NCBI GenBank assembly: GCA_019637755.1
Contig: JAHBVC010000002.1
Coordinates: 357,342 to 421,341 of the forward strand
Length of the DNA: 64,000 nucleotides
Reading direction: 5' to 3'
DNA from: Anaerolineales bacterium
GTDB lineage: Bacteria; Chloroflexota; Anaerolineae; Anaerolineales; UBA11579
The notes beneath the pieces were generated by a model that saw only the letters and a program-made list of their open reading frames with translations, had not been told where the DNA came from and ran no database searches. This document shows, piece after piece, positions 34,562 through 41,961 of the stretch. Each line of letters starts with the position of its first letter. The first letter of the stretch is position 1. A program made the position numbers and the translations under genes.

Positions 34562-34634
34562 TGGACCCAGAGGGATTCGAACCCTCGACCTCCTCAATGC
34601 CATTGAGGCGCGCTCCCAGCTGCGCCATGGGCCC
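34562..34634 (-). tRNA. tRNA-Ala (GGC)
   Basis: 73 nt on the minus strand. Acceptor GGGCCCA/TGGGTCC with the alanine identity pair G3:U70, D-arm, anticodon arm CCTCA-ATGGCAT-TGAGG (anticodon GGC), T-arm with GGTTCGAATCC, discriminator A; CCA is not encoded. Its 3' end is next to the start of the leuS T-box leader. Confidence 0.95.
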
Positions 34635-34668
34635 GTACGCATGGCTACGCCATGCTAGTGGCGTGTCC

Positions 34669-34687
34669 TACTCGGCTTCGCCGAGTA
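34669..34687. repeat. TACTCGGC-TTC-GCCGAGTA hairpin repeat, copy 1
   Basis: Perfect 8-bp stem with 3-nt loop between the two tRNA-Ala genes, flanked by CC and ACGGAACG. The same core occurs at 58536-58554 after tRNA-Arg with different outer arms. Confidence 0.65.
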
Positions 34688-34734
34688 ACGGAACGCCAAC
34701 TTGATGTAAATGTTCCAGTGCCAGTATCGCACAG

Positions 34735-34807
34735 TGGACCTGGAGGGATTCGAACCCTCGACCTCATCAGTGCGATTGATGCGCGCTCCCAACTGCGCTA
34801 CAGGCCC
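34735..34807 (-). tRNA. tRNA-Ala (CGC)
   Basis: 73 nt on the minus strand. Acceptor GGGCCTG/CAGGTCC with G3:U70, anticodon arm CATCA-ATCGCAC-TGATG (anticodon CGC), T-loop TTCGAAT, discriminator A, no CCA. It lies 100 nt upstream of tRNA-Ala(GGC) on the same strand. Confidence 0.95.
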
Positions 34808-34872
34808 AAGCTCAGAGGCAGGATTGTACTTTGCAGACGAAGGACTGTCAAGAATGCGATTGGTTGGCGCGT

Positions 34873-34878
34873 TATACT
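34873..34878 (+). promoter_or_regulatory. -10 box of the MFS gene
   Basis: TATACT 20 nt before ATG 34899. Confidence 0.4.
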
Positions 34879-34898
34879 AGCGCCAAGGGACCGATTCA

Positions 34899-36269
34899 AT
34901 GACCATGCATGCCTCACAACCCGGTGCGCACACGATGCGCACCTTTTATATTATCTGGTTCGGCCAGTTGGTTTCGCTGCTCGGCAGCAACCTGACCGGC
35001 TTTGCGCTCGGCGTACACGTCTACCAAAAGACGGGCTCGATCACCTCCTTCGCTCTCAGCATCCTGGCGCTCACCATCCCTGGGGTGGTGTTCTCCCCGT
35101 TGGCCGGTGCCCTGGTGGATCGCTTCCCGCGGCGCTGGATGATGATCCTGAGCGACGCCGGCGCCGGGCTGACCACTGTCGCCATCCTGCTGCTGGTGCT
35201 CACCAACAATCTGCAGATCTGGCACATCTACGCCGCAAACTTCGTGGCCTCGCTGTTCGGCACCTTTCAGTGGCCGGCCTACTCCGCCGCCACCACCATG
35301 CTGGTGCCGCAGGCCCAACTGGGCCGCGCCAGTGGCATGGTGCAAATGGCCGATGCGGTGGCGCAGTTGGCCGCCCCGGCCATCGCCGGCGGCCTGTTCG
35401 CCACCTGGGGCCTCGGCAACATCATCCTGGTGGATATCGTCACCTTCTTGTTCGCCGTGGGCACCCTGCTGTATGTCCGCATCCCCGAGCCCGTACGCAC
35501 CGCGGAGGAAGCCGCCAGCAAGCCCTCCCTGGTGGCCAGCATGCGCACCGGCTTCCGCTTCATTCGCCAACGCCCAGGGTTGCTGCAATTGCTGATGTAC
35601 TTTGCGGGCATCAATTTGTTCCTTAATATGCTGCAACCGTTGTGGACGCCGCTACTGTTGGATCTGGGCTCGCCGGCGCAAGCCGGGCTGGTGTCCTCGA
35701 TCGTGGGCGGCGGCATGCTGGTAGGCACGATCGTGATGAGCGCCTGGGGCGGCCCGCGCCGCCGCGTCTACGGCGTGATCGGCTCCGGCATTTGGATGGG
35801 CGTGATGCTGCTGTTCCTGCTGCGCCCGGCCACCGTGGAGTGGATCGCGCTGATCGGCTTTCTCTCGATGCTGGTGCTGCCGGTGCTTAACGGCAGCAGC
35901 CAGGCGCTATGGCAGAGCAAGACCGAGCCCGACTTGCAGGGCCGCGTGTTCGCCGTGCGGCGCATGTTGGCGCAGTTCACCGCGCCGATCGCCATCCTGC
36001 TGTCCGGCCCACTGGTGGATGGTATCTTCCGGCCCAGCCTGATGCCCGGCGGCGCACTGGCCGATACGTTGCTGGGCACCTGGGTGGGCGTAGGCCCTGG
36101 CCGCGGCATGGCGTTGTTCTTCGCCTGCGTGGCGATCCTGGTGCTGATCATCTCGGCCATCGCACTCACCAGCCCGCGCTTGCGCCATGTACAAGACGAG
36201 CTGCCCGATGTAATCATCCGTAGCCAGAGCGAAGCCGAGGCGCTCAACGAAGCACGGCACGCTAGCTAG
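34899..36269 (+). CDS. MFS transporter (drug/proton antiporter-like)
   Basis: 456 aa with about twelve membrane helices. The loop 2-3 signature is GALVDRFPRRWMMILSD (GxLxDRxxRR), typical of the major facilitator superfamily. The overall pattern, including GSNLTGFALGVHVYQKTGS at the start, fits MFS_3-type exporters. The substrate is unknown. AAGGGA precedes the ATG by 8 nt. The C-terminal tail (about 420-456) is soluble and charged. A terminator follows. Confidence 0.85.
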   Translation: MTMHASQPGAHTMRTFYIIWFGQLVSLLGSNLTGFALGVHVYQKTGSITSFALSILALTIPGVVFSPLAGALVDRFPRRWMMILSDAGAGLTTVAILLLVLTNNLQIWHIYAANFVASLFGTFQWPAYSAATTMLVPQAQLGRASGMVQMADAVAQLAAPAIAGGLFATWGLGNIILVDIVTFLFAVGTLLYVRIPEPVRTAEEAASKPSLVASMRTGFRFIRQRPGLLQLLMYFAGINLFLNMLQPLWTPLLLDLGSPAQAGLVSSIVGGGMLVGTIVMSAWGGPRRRVYGVIGSGIWMGVMLLFLLRPATVEWIALIGFLSMLVLPVLNGSSQALWQSKTEPDLQGRVFAVRRMLAQFTAPIAILLSGPLVDGIFRPSLMPGGALADTLLGTWVGVGPGRGMALFFACVAILVLIISAIALTSPRLRHVQDELPDVIIRSQSEAEALNEARHAS

Positions 36270-36273
36270 AATC

Positions 36274-36305
36274 AAAAAAAGCCCCGCAGCTGCGGGGCTT
36301 TTTTC
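36274..36305. terminator. Intrinsic terminator
   Basis: Same palindrome as 17879-17910, AAAAAGCCCCGCA/TGCGGGGCTTTTT with long A and T tracts; between the MFS gene and the convergent gene at 36305. Confidence 0.88.
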
Positions 36306-36814
36306 TAGACCAGGCGCGCTAGCAACAACGCAATCCCAGCAATGGCCGCCGCGCCCAACAACTGGCGCGGCAACAGCTTGAGATGTACTTTGGCGTGGAA
36401 GCTGTACTCCTTATAGCCGGGCAGCCCCTCGGTACCCGCAAAGACTGACCAAGCCGGTGTGAGTGTATTGAGCACCAGCCAATCAATAAAGATCAGATCG
36501 AACGTAGTGATGCTGAGCTGGATGAGCAGTGCGTGCAGGAACAGCACGCCGTAGCCTACCCCACTGTGCTGCGCGAACGTGTATGTGGAATACAGCGTGC
36601 CGCCCACCAGGATCGCCATAAGCACGCCCATGACACGCGTGGACTGCGCTTGCTCCGCCGCATTGAGCGGGGCGGCCGCGGCGAAAATATCCGGCGGCAC
36701 TTCGCCGCGCACCAAAAACATGCGTGGGGCGCGGCGCGCCACCAGCAGTACCACACTGGCAAACAGCAGCGCCAGCAGCGCGCCATGCCATAGTAGAGTA
36801 TTCCAGTCCAGCAT
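36305..36814 (-). CDS. Hypothetical membrane protein, 169 aa
   Basis: Four predicted membrane helices: about 8-26, 62-80, 86-112 and 148-167. A cytoplasmic loop (about 28-58) is Ala/Pro-rich. GGAGAGCG precedes the ATG. No family recognised. It lies 18 nt downstream of the DUF1684 gene on the same strand and is probably cotranscribed with it. Its stop lies inside the terminator T tract. Confidence 0.55.
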   Translation of the reverse strand: MLDWNTLLWHGALLALLFASVVLLVARRAPRMFLVRGEVPPDIFAAAAPLNAAEQAQSTRVMGVLMAILVGGTLYSTYTFAQHSGVGYGVLFLHALLIQLSITTFDLIFIDWLVLNTLTPAWSVFAGTEGLPGYKEYSFHAKVHLKLLPRQLLGAAAIAGIALLLARLV

Positions 36815-36832
36815 CGCTCTCCGTACGCAGCC

Positions 36833-37447
36833 TTAGGCCGCCGCCGCCGGGTAGAGTTGCTCGCCGGCCGGGATGGCCAAAGCTAAGCGGTTCTCCGCCG
36901 GCACCTCAAACCCCGCCGCCGCATAGGCGCTGGCGGGGTTGTAGGCAAAGTTGAAATCCAGCACCAGCTTGCCGTTCTCCTCGCCCAGGTCTGCGCCGTG
37001 GGCACCATCCAGCAGCCAGCGCCCGGGCGCATAGGTTTTCCCGCTCTGCGCACTGGCATCCGCAAAGGGCAGCAGCAGGCCACCGCCATAGCTTTGCAAC
37101 GCGAACACGCTCAGACTGAGTGTGCTGCCAGCCACGGCAAAATGAACCCGCCCGACGCGTTTAGCTGGCGCCCCGGCCACCGCCAACAACTCCGGCGCCA
37201 CGTCAATATCCACATCTACCGCAAACCGCAGCGCCGGGTCATAAGGGAAATACGCCAGGTTGATGAAGTGGGCGCGCTGGGCCGGCGCCAGCGGCGAAGC
37301 AGCATGGTGGCCGAAGAGCTCGTTGCGCGCCGCCACCCAATACTGCCAGCGCTGCTCTGCCGGAATGCGCCGGTCGCGCACGCCTGCATACACGGCTTGC
37401 ACCTTGCGCAGGTAATCCACTTGGTCCAGTTCATCCAATCGAAACAT
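36833..37447 (-). CDS. DUF1684 family protein
   Basis: 204 aa. Conserved features of DUF1684: YWVAARNELFGHHAASPL, NLAYFPYDPALRF, SYGGGLLLPFADASAQSGKT, the GRWLLD strand, VLDFNFAYNPASAY and PAENRLALAIPAGE. The family is a two-beta-barrel cytosolic fold of unknown function. The ATG follows GGAGAGTT. Its minus-strand promoter overlaps the -10 of the divergent peptidase gene near 37475-37482. Confidence 0.85.
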   Translation of the reverse strand: MFRLDELDQVDYLRKVQAVYAGVRDRRIPAEQRWQYWVAARNELFGHHAASPLAPAQRAHFINLAYFPYDPALRFAVDVDIDVAPELLAVAGAPAKRVGRVHFAVAGSTLSLSVFALQSYGGGLLLPFADASAQSGKTYAPGRWLLDGAHGADLGEENGKLVLDFNFAYNPASAYAAAGFEVPAENRLALAIPAGEQLYPAAAA

Positions 37448-37473
37448 AACTCTCCAAAACGCGGGTGATCATC

Positions 37474-37482
37474 AAATATAAT
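37474..37482. promoter_or_regulatory. Overlapping divergent -10 region
   Basis: AAATATAAT gives TATAAT on the plus strand (37477-37482, for the peptidase) and TATATT on the minus strand (for DUF1684). The plus leader is about 28 nt. Confidence 0.4.
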
Positions 37483-37516
37483 CCACATCCATCCACTACG
37501 CGAAACGAGCCAATCG

Positions 37517-38644
37517 ATGAGCCATCCCTTTTCCACTGAGAATCTGATCCGCCGCCAAAGCCAACTGGCCGAAGCCCTGCGCGCCGGCGGCTATGATGCC
37601 CTGGCGCTAAATGCCGGCCCCAGCCAGGTGTATCTGAGCGGGCTGCACTTCCACTTGATGGAGCGCCCGGCGGTGATGCTGCTGGCGCCGGGCAAGCGCC
37701 CGGTGATGGTGCTGCCTGATTTTGAGAAGGGCAAGCTGGCCGGGCTGGGGTTTGAGCTGGATGCGGTGACCTACGGCGAGAACCCGGCGGAGTGGCCGGA
37801 CGCCTTCGCCAAAGCAGCCCAGCACATCGGCCCGGCACACAAGATCGGCGTGGAGGGGTTGCGCATGCGTGTGATGGAGTTGCGCTATCTCGAAGCCGCC
37901 TTCCCCGGCACGCAGTTCCCCATTGCCGAAGAGCTGGTGGCGGACATGCGCCGCCTGAAAGACGCCGGCGAAATTGCCGCCATGCAAAAAGCGGTGGAGA
38001 TTGCCGAAGGTGGCCTGGAAGCTACGTTGAAAAAGATCAAAATTGGCATGAGCGAGAAAGAGATCGCCGGCATCCTGGTGCAGGAGCTGTATGCACTGGG
38101 CAGCGACCCCGAGCTGCCCTTTGCGCCAATCGTGGCCGCCGCCGCCAACAGTGCCAACCCGCACGCCACGGTCAGCGATTACAAGATCCAAGCGGGCGAC
38201 CTGTTGCTGATCGACTGGGGCGCTTCATATAACGGCTACCTCTCGGATCTGACGCGCACCTTCGCCGTGGGTGAGATCAGCGAAGAGTTCAAGCGTATTT
38301 ACGAAATTGTCAAACTGGCCAACCAGGCCGGGCGCCAGGCGGGCGCCCTCGGTGCGCCGTGCGCCGTGGTGGATATCGCGACGCGTGACGCCATCGAAGA
38401 CAACGGCTACGGGCAATACTTCACCCACCGCACCGGGCACGGCCTGGGGATGGAAGGCCACGAAGAGCCCTACATGCGTGGTGACAACCAACTGCCGTTG
38501 GCCGAGGGAATGAGCTTCACAGTGGAGCCGGGCATCTACCTGGATGGCCGTGGCGGCGTGCGCATTGAGGATGATGTGGTGATGACCGCCGATGGCCCGC
38601 GCACGCTGAGCAGCTTCCCGCGCGAATTGCGCACAATCGGCTAG
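37517..38644 (+). CDS. Xaa-Pro peptidase, M24B family
   Basis: 375 aa. N-terminal creatinase-like domain (about 1-130) and C-terminal pita-bread domain (about 140-370). Metal ligands are visible as LIDWGAS (Asp), SDLTRTF (Asp), HRTGHGLGMEGHEEP (His), FTVEPGIYL (Glu) and VRIEDDV (Glu). It cleaves Xaa-Pro dipeptides or N-terminal Xaa-Pro bonds in the cytoplasm using two metal ions. A perfect 17-bp stem terminator follows. Confidence 0.93.
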   Translation: MSHPFSTENLIRRQSQLAEALRAGGYDALALNAGPSQVYLSGLHFHLMERPAVMLLAPGKRPVMVLPDFEKGKLAGLGFELDAVTYGENPAEWPDAFAKAAQHIGPAHKIGVEGLRMRVMELRYLEAAFPGTQFPIAEELVADMRRLKDAGEIAAMQKAVEIAEGGLEATLKKIKIGMSEKEIAGILVQELYALGSDPELPFAPIVAAAANSANPHATVSDYKIQAGDLLLIDWGASYNGYLSDLTRTFAVGEISEEFKRIYEIVKLANQAGRQAGALGAPCAVVDIATRDAIEDNGYGQYFTHRTGHGLGMEGHEEPYMRGDNQLPLAEGMSFTVEPGIYLDGRGGVRIEDDVVMTADGPRTLSSFPRELRTIG

Positions 38645-38672
38645 TCAAAAAGCCGTTCCTAGGTAGCAGGTC

Positions 38673-38710
38673 AAAAAGCAATCGATTAATGATTAATCGA
38701 TTGCTTTTTT
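38673..38710. terminator. Intrinsic terminator, AT-rich
   Basis: AAAAAGCAATCGATTAA / TTAATCGATTGCTTTTT, 17-bp perfect stem with TGA loop and T tract. It ends the peptidase transcript 17 nt before the -10 of the next gene. Confidence 0.82.
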
Positions 38711-38726
38711 GATTTCTTGCTCAGAG

Positions 38727-38732
38727 TACAAT
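38727..38732 (+). promoter_or_regulatory. -10 box, leaderless-type
   Basis: TACAAT ending 6 nt before ATG 38739. Confidence 0.45.
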
Positions 38733-38738
38733 CCCCCA

Positions 38739-39662
38739 ATGAAGTTCCTCTTCCTGTTTATGGACGGGATCGGTTTTGGGGAGAACGACCCGGCCATCAA
38801 TCCCTTTGCCGCGGCCAATACGCCGCATCTCGATGGTTTGCTGGGCGGCGCCCGCCTGGTGGCGGGCAGCGCGCCGCGCGAGAGCGCGCGGGCCAGCCTG
38901 CTGGCGCTCGATCCCAATCTGGGCATGCCCGGTCTGCCGCAGTCGGCCACTGGGCAGGCCGCGCTGCTCACCGGTAAAAATGTGCCTCAGTTGGTCGGCG
39001 AGCACTACGGCCCCAAGCCCAACAAACCCGTGGCCGCAATCGTAAAAGAAGACAATCTGTTCATACAACTCAGCCAGCGCGGCTACCGCAGCACGCTGCT
39101 GAATGCGTACCCGCCAATGTACTTCAAGGGCATCGAAAGCGGCAAGCGCCTGCTCTCTGCCATCCCGCTGGCGGTGACCAGCGCCGGCATCGCCCTCAAG
39201 ACCCACGAGGATATGCTGCACGGCGATGGCTTCTCCGCCGATTTCACCGGCGAAGGCTGGCGCAGCCAACTGGGCTTCAGCGATACCCCGGTGCACAGCC
39301 CGCACGCCGCCGGCCAGCGCCTGGCGGCGGTGACGCGTAGCTACGATCTGGCCTTCTTTGAATTCTGGCCCAGCGACTATGCCGGCCACCATCAGGATCA
39401 CCCCGGCGCGGTAAAGCTGCTGGAGCATTTTGACGGCGTGCTGGGCGGCCTGCTGGAAGCCTGGCCGGATGACGAAGGCCTGATCCTGATCACTTCCGAT
39501 CACGGGAATATGGAAGACCTCAGCCGCCGCACGCACACCGCCAACCCGGTGCCCGGCCTGGTGATCGGCGCGCCCGCCCTGCGCCAACAATTCTGCGCCG
39601 GCCTGCAAGACCTTAGCCAGGTCACGCCAGCGATTTTGCAGTTCTATCCGCCTAAGGAATAA
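38739..39662 (+). CDS. Alkaline-phosphatase-superfamily phosphomutase/phosphodiesterase-like enzyme
   Basis: 307 aa. Superfamily motifs: FLFMDGIGFGEN (metal-binding Asp), QSATGQAALLTG (nucleophile Ser/Thr region), AGHHQDHPG and SDHGNMEDLS (metal-binding Asp-His), plus RTHTANPVPGLVIG (His). This is the fold of cofactor-independent phosphoglycerate mutase, nucleotide pyrophosphatases and phosphopentomutase; the substrate is not clear. Start at 38739 (MKFLFLF) is 6 nt after TACAAT; the frame begins at 38709 but that part overlaps the terminator. Confidence 0.8.
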   Translation: MKFLFLFMDGIGFGENDPAINPFAAANTPHLDGLLGGARLVAGSAPRESARASLLALDPNLGMPGLPQSATGQAALLTGKNVPQLVGEHYGPKPNKPVAAIVKEDNLFIQLSQRGYRSTLLNAYPPMYFKGIESGKRLLSAIPLAVTSAGIALKTHEDMLHGDGFSADFTGEGWRSQLGFSDTPVHSPHAAGQRLAAVTRSYDLAFFEFWPSDYAGHHQDHPGAVKLLEHFDGVLGGLLEAWPDDEGLILITSDHGNMEDLSRRTHTANPVPGLVIGAPALRQQFCAGLQDLSQVTPAILQFYPPKE

Positions 39663-39732
39663 GCGATGCGAGTCTGTGCCCGCCTGAGTCGAGTCTGCTA
39701 CGGGTCTGGTGAGCATGGCGATCAGGGGTCGT

Positions 39733-41952
39733 ATGGCTAACGCTAGTGTTTTTCTCCCAGCACAAGGGAATTTCGCCCCCAGCCCGCTGGAGCGCTACCT
39801 GCCGCCGGTTGGCGCCGGGGTGGCGCAAGCCTGGCTGGCGCAGCACGCCGCGCCGGGCAGTTGGGTGCTGGAGCCGTTCGGCGCCTCGCCCCACTGGGCG
39901 GTGGAGGCGGCGCGTGCCGGCTACCGCGTGCTGGTGGCCGCCAACAACCCGGTGGCGCGCTTCCTGATCGAAATGCACGCCCAGCCGCCGCGTGCCGAGC
40001 AACTCACTGCCGCACTGGCGGCGTTGGGCGCTGCCCGCCGCGGCGCTGAGCGCCTCGAGCCGGCCATCCTGGAGCTCTATCTCAGCGAGTGCCCCAACTG
40101 CAAGCAACTCATCCCCGCCGAAGCCTTCCTGTGGGAACGCGAGGCCAGCGCGCCGTACGCCAAGCAACTGGATTGCAAACTCTGTGGCACGCAAGGCGAA
40201 TACCCCTGCGATGCCGCCGACGTGGCCCGTGCCCAGGCCTACCCGATGAGCGGGCCGACCCTGGCGCGCGCCCTGGAGCGCATTGCCGCCACGGATGACC
40301 CGGACCGCCAGCACGCCGAAGAAGCATTGCAGGCATACCTGCCGCGGGCTGCCTATGCGCTCATCACGATCATCAACCGGCTGGACAGCCTGGATGGCGA
40401 CGCGCACGAACGCCGCTGGCTCTCGGCGTTGCTGCTCAGCGCCTGCGACCGGGCCACGAAGCTGTGGGCGCACCCCAGCGGGCGCCTGCGCCCCAAGCAG
40501 CTCAACCCACCGCCACAGTACCGCGAGTACAACATTTGGTTTGAAATGGAGCGCTCGATCGCGCTGTGGGCGCAAGCCGCTGAACCGCTGCCGCTCACCG
40601 AGTGGCCGGAAGCCCCGCCCGCCAGCGGCGGCATTTGTATCTACGAAGGGCGCATGCGCGGCCTGGCCGCCGAGTTGGGTGACCTGCCGCTGGCGGCGGT
40701 GGCGACGGTGCTACCGCGGCCGGCGCCCGCCTTCTGGACGCTATGCGCCCTGTGGGCCGGCTGGCTGTGGGGGCGTGAGGCCATCGGCCCGTTCGTGTTG
40801 GTGCTGCGCCGCCGGCGCTATGACTTCGCCTGGCATAGCGAGGCCTTGCACGCCGCGCTGAGCGCAGTGGCCGAACAGGTCAGCGAGAAGACCCCCGTGC
40901 TGGCTCTGCTGCCCGAAGCCGATGGCGGTCTGCAGGCGGCCGCGGCGGTGGCCGCCAATCTGGCGGGCCTGCGCATCGATAGCATGGCCTACCGCCATGC
41001 CGCCGCCGAAATGCAACTGACCCTGTATAAGGCCGCCGCCCAAGCGGCCGAAGAGCCGGCCGAGCAGGCCATCCGCCGCGCCGCGCATTTTGTGCTGGGC
41101 CAGCGCAGCCAGCCCAGCGCGTTCGAATACCTGCAAGCCGCAGCGCTCAATCTGCTCAACAAGCAGCCGGCCATGGGCGCCCCCGCCCCGCACGAGGTGG
41201 CAGACGTCTTCACCTATACCCGCAAACAAATCGAAAGCGCCATTCGCACGCACGGAGAGTTTGTGCAGTTTGGCGGCGCCGCTGAAGCGGAGAGCGGGCA
41301 GTGGTGGCATACCCGCACCCACGCCGAGCGCACCCCATTGGCCGACCGTGTGGAGATGGCGCTGGTGCGCAGCCTGCTGCGCACGCCACCCCAATCGCAG
41401 CACGCGCTGGACCGCGCCTTGTGCCGCATCTTTCCCGGCTTGCTGACCCCCGCGCCGGGCTTGCTGGCCGCGCTGCTGGCCTCCTACGGCGAGCTCGACG
41501 GCGCGGCCTGGCGCCTGGCAGCCGAAGACCAGCCACGCCAACGCCGCGCCGATCTGGCCGAGATGCGCGCCGCGCTGCAGCAGCTCGCCACGCGCCTGGG
41601 CTACCGCGTCACAACAAGCGAGGGCGGCGCTCTACGCTGGCTGCACGGCGAACAACCGGTACTGAATTTCTATGTAATTGCCTCTGCCCTATTGGGGGAA
41701 GTACTGCTGCATGCCAGCACACCGCCGAGCCACAGCCTGATCGTGCTGCCCGGCCGCCGGGCGGCGCTGGCCCTTTACAAAGTGCAGCACGATCCGCGCC
41801 TCGAGCAGGCGCTGGCCGCCGGCTGGCGCTTCGTGAAGTTTCGCAGTGTGCGCCGCCTGCTGGCAGCCCAAACGCTGACGCTGGAAAGCGTGGCAGACGC
41901 GGCGCGGCTCGATCCGCTCACCGACGAAGCCTTGCAAGCGCCGCTGCTCTAG
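39733..41952 (+). CDS. Methylase-like protein with a four-Cys zinc motif, function unknown
   Basis: 739 aa from ATG 39733 (AGGGG upstream; GTG 39709 and ATG 39715 are alternatives). The start resembles a SAM-methyltransferase fold: VLEPFGASPHWAVEAARAGY and VLVAANNPVARFLIE mirror the DPFAGSG and acidic-strand region of DUF1156-type DNA methylases. A zinc knuckle CPNC-x(about 25)-CKLC follows (about 118-150). No (D/N/S)PP(Y/F) catalytic motif was found. The rest is Ala-rich and helical with no recognised domain. It may be a degenerate or repurposed methylase. Confidence 0.6.
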   Translation: MANASVFLPAQGNFAPSPLERYLPPVGAGVAQAWLAQHAAPGSWVLEPFGASPHWAVEAARAGYRVLVAANNPVARFLIEMHAQPPRAEQLTAALAALGAARRGAERLEPAILELYLSECPNCKQLIPAEAFLWEREASAPYAKQLDCKLCGTQGEYPCDAADVARAQAYPMSGPTLARALERIAATDDPDRQHAEEALQAYLPRAAYALITIINRLDSLDGDAHERRWLSALLLSACDRATKLWAHPSGRLRPKQLNPPPQYREYNIWFEMERSIALWAQAAEPLPLTEWPEAPPASGGICIYEGRMRGLAAELGDLPLAAVATVLPRPAPAFWTLCALWAGWLWGREAIGPFVLVLRRRRYDFAWHSEALHAALSAVAEQVSEKTPVLALLPEADGGLQAAAAVAANLAGLRIDSMAYRHAAAEMQLTLYKAAAQAAEEPAEQAIRRAAHFVLGQRSQPSAFEYLQAAALNLLNKQPAMGAPAPHEVADVFTYTRKQIESAIRTHGEFVQFGGAAEAESGQWWHTRTHAERTPLADRVEMALVRSLLRTPPQSQHALDRALCRIFPGLLTPAPGLLAALLASYGELDGAAWRLAAEDQPRQRRADLAEMRAALQQLATRLGYRVTTSEGGALRWLHGEQPVLNFYVIASALLGEVLLHASTPPSHSLIVLPGRRAALALYKVQHDPRLEQALAAGWRFVKFRSVRRLLAAQTLTLESVADAARLDPLTDEALQAPLL

Positions 41953-41961
41953 TGGTGCCTG

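Noticed and set aside
34279-34704. Plus-strand frame over the T-box and tRNA-Ala
   Set aside because: It spans structured RNA genes on the other strand and has no protein motif.
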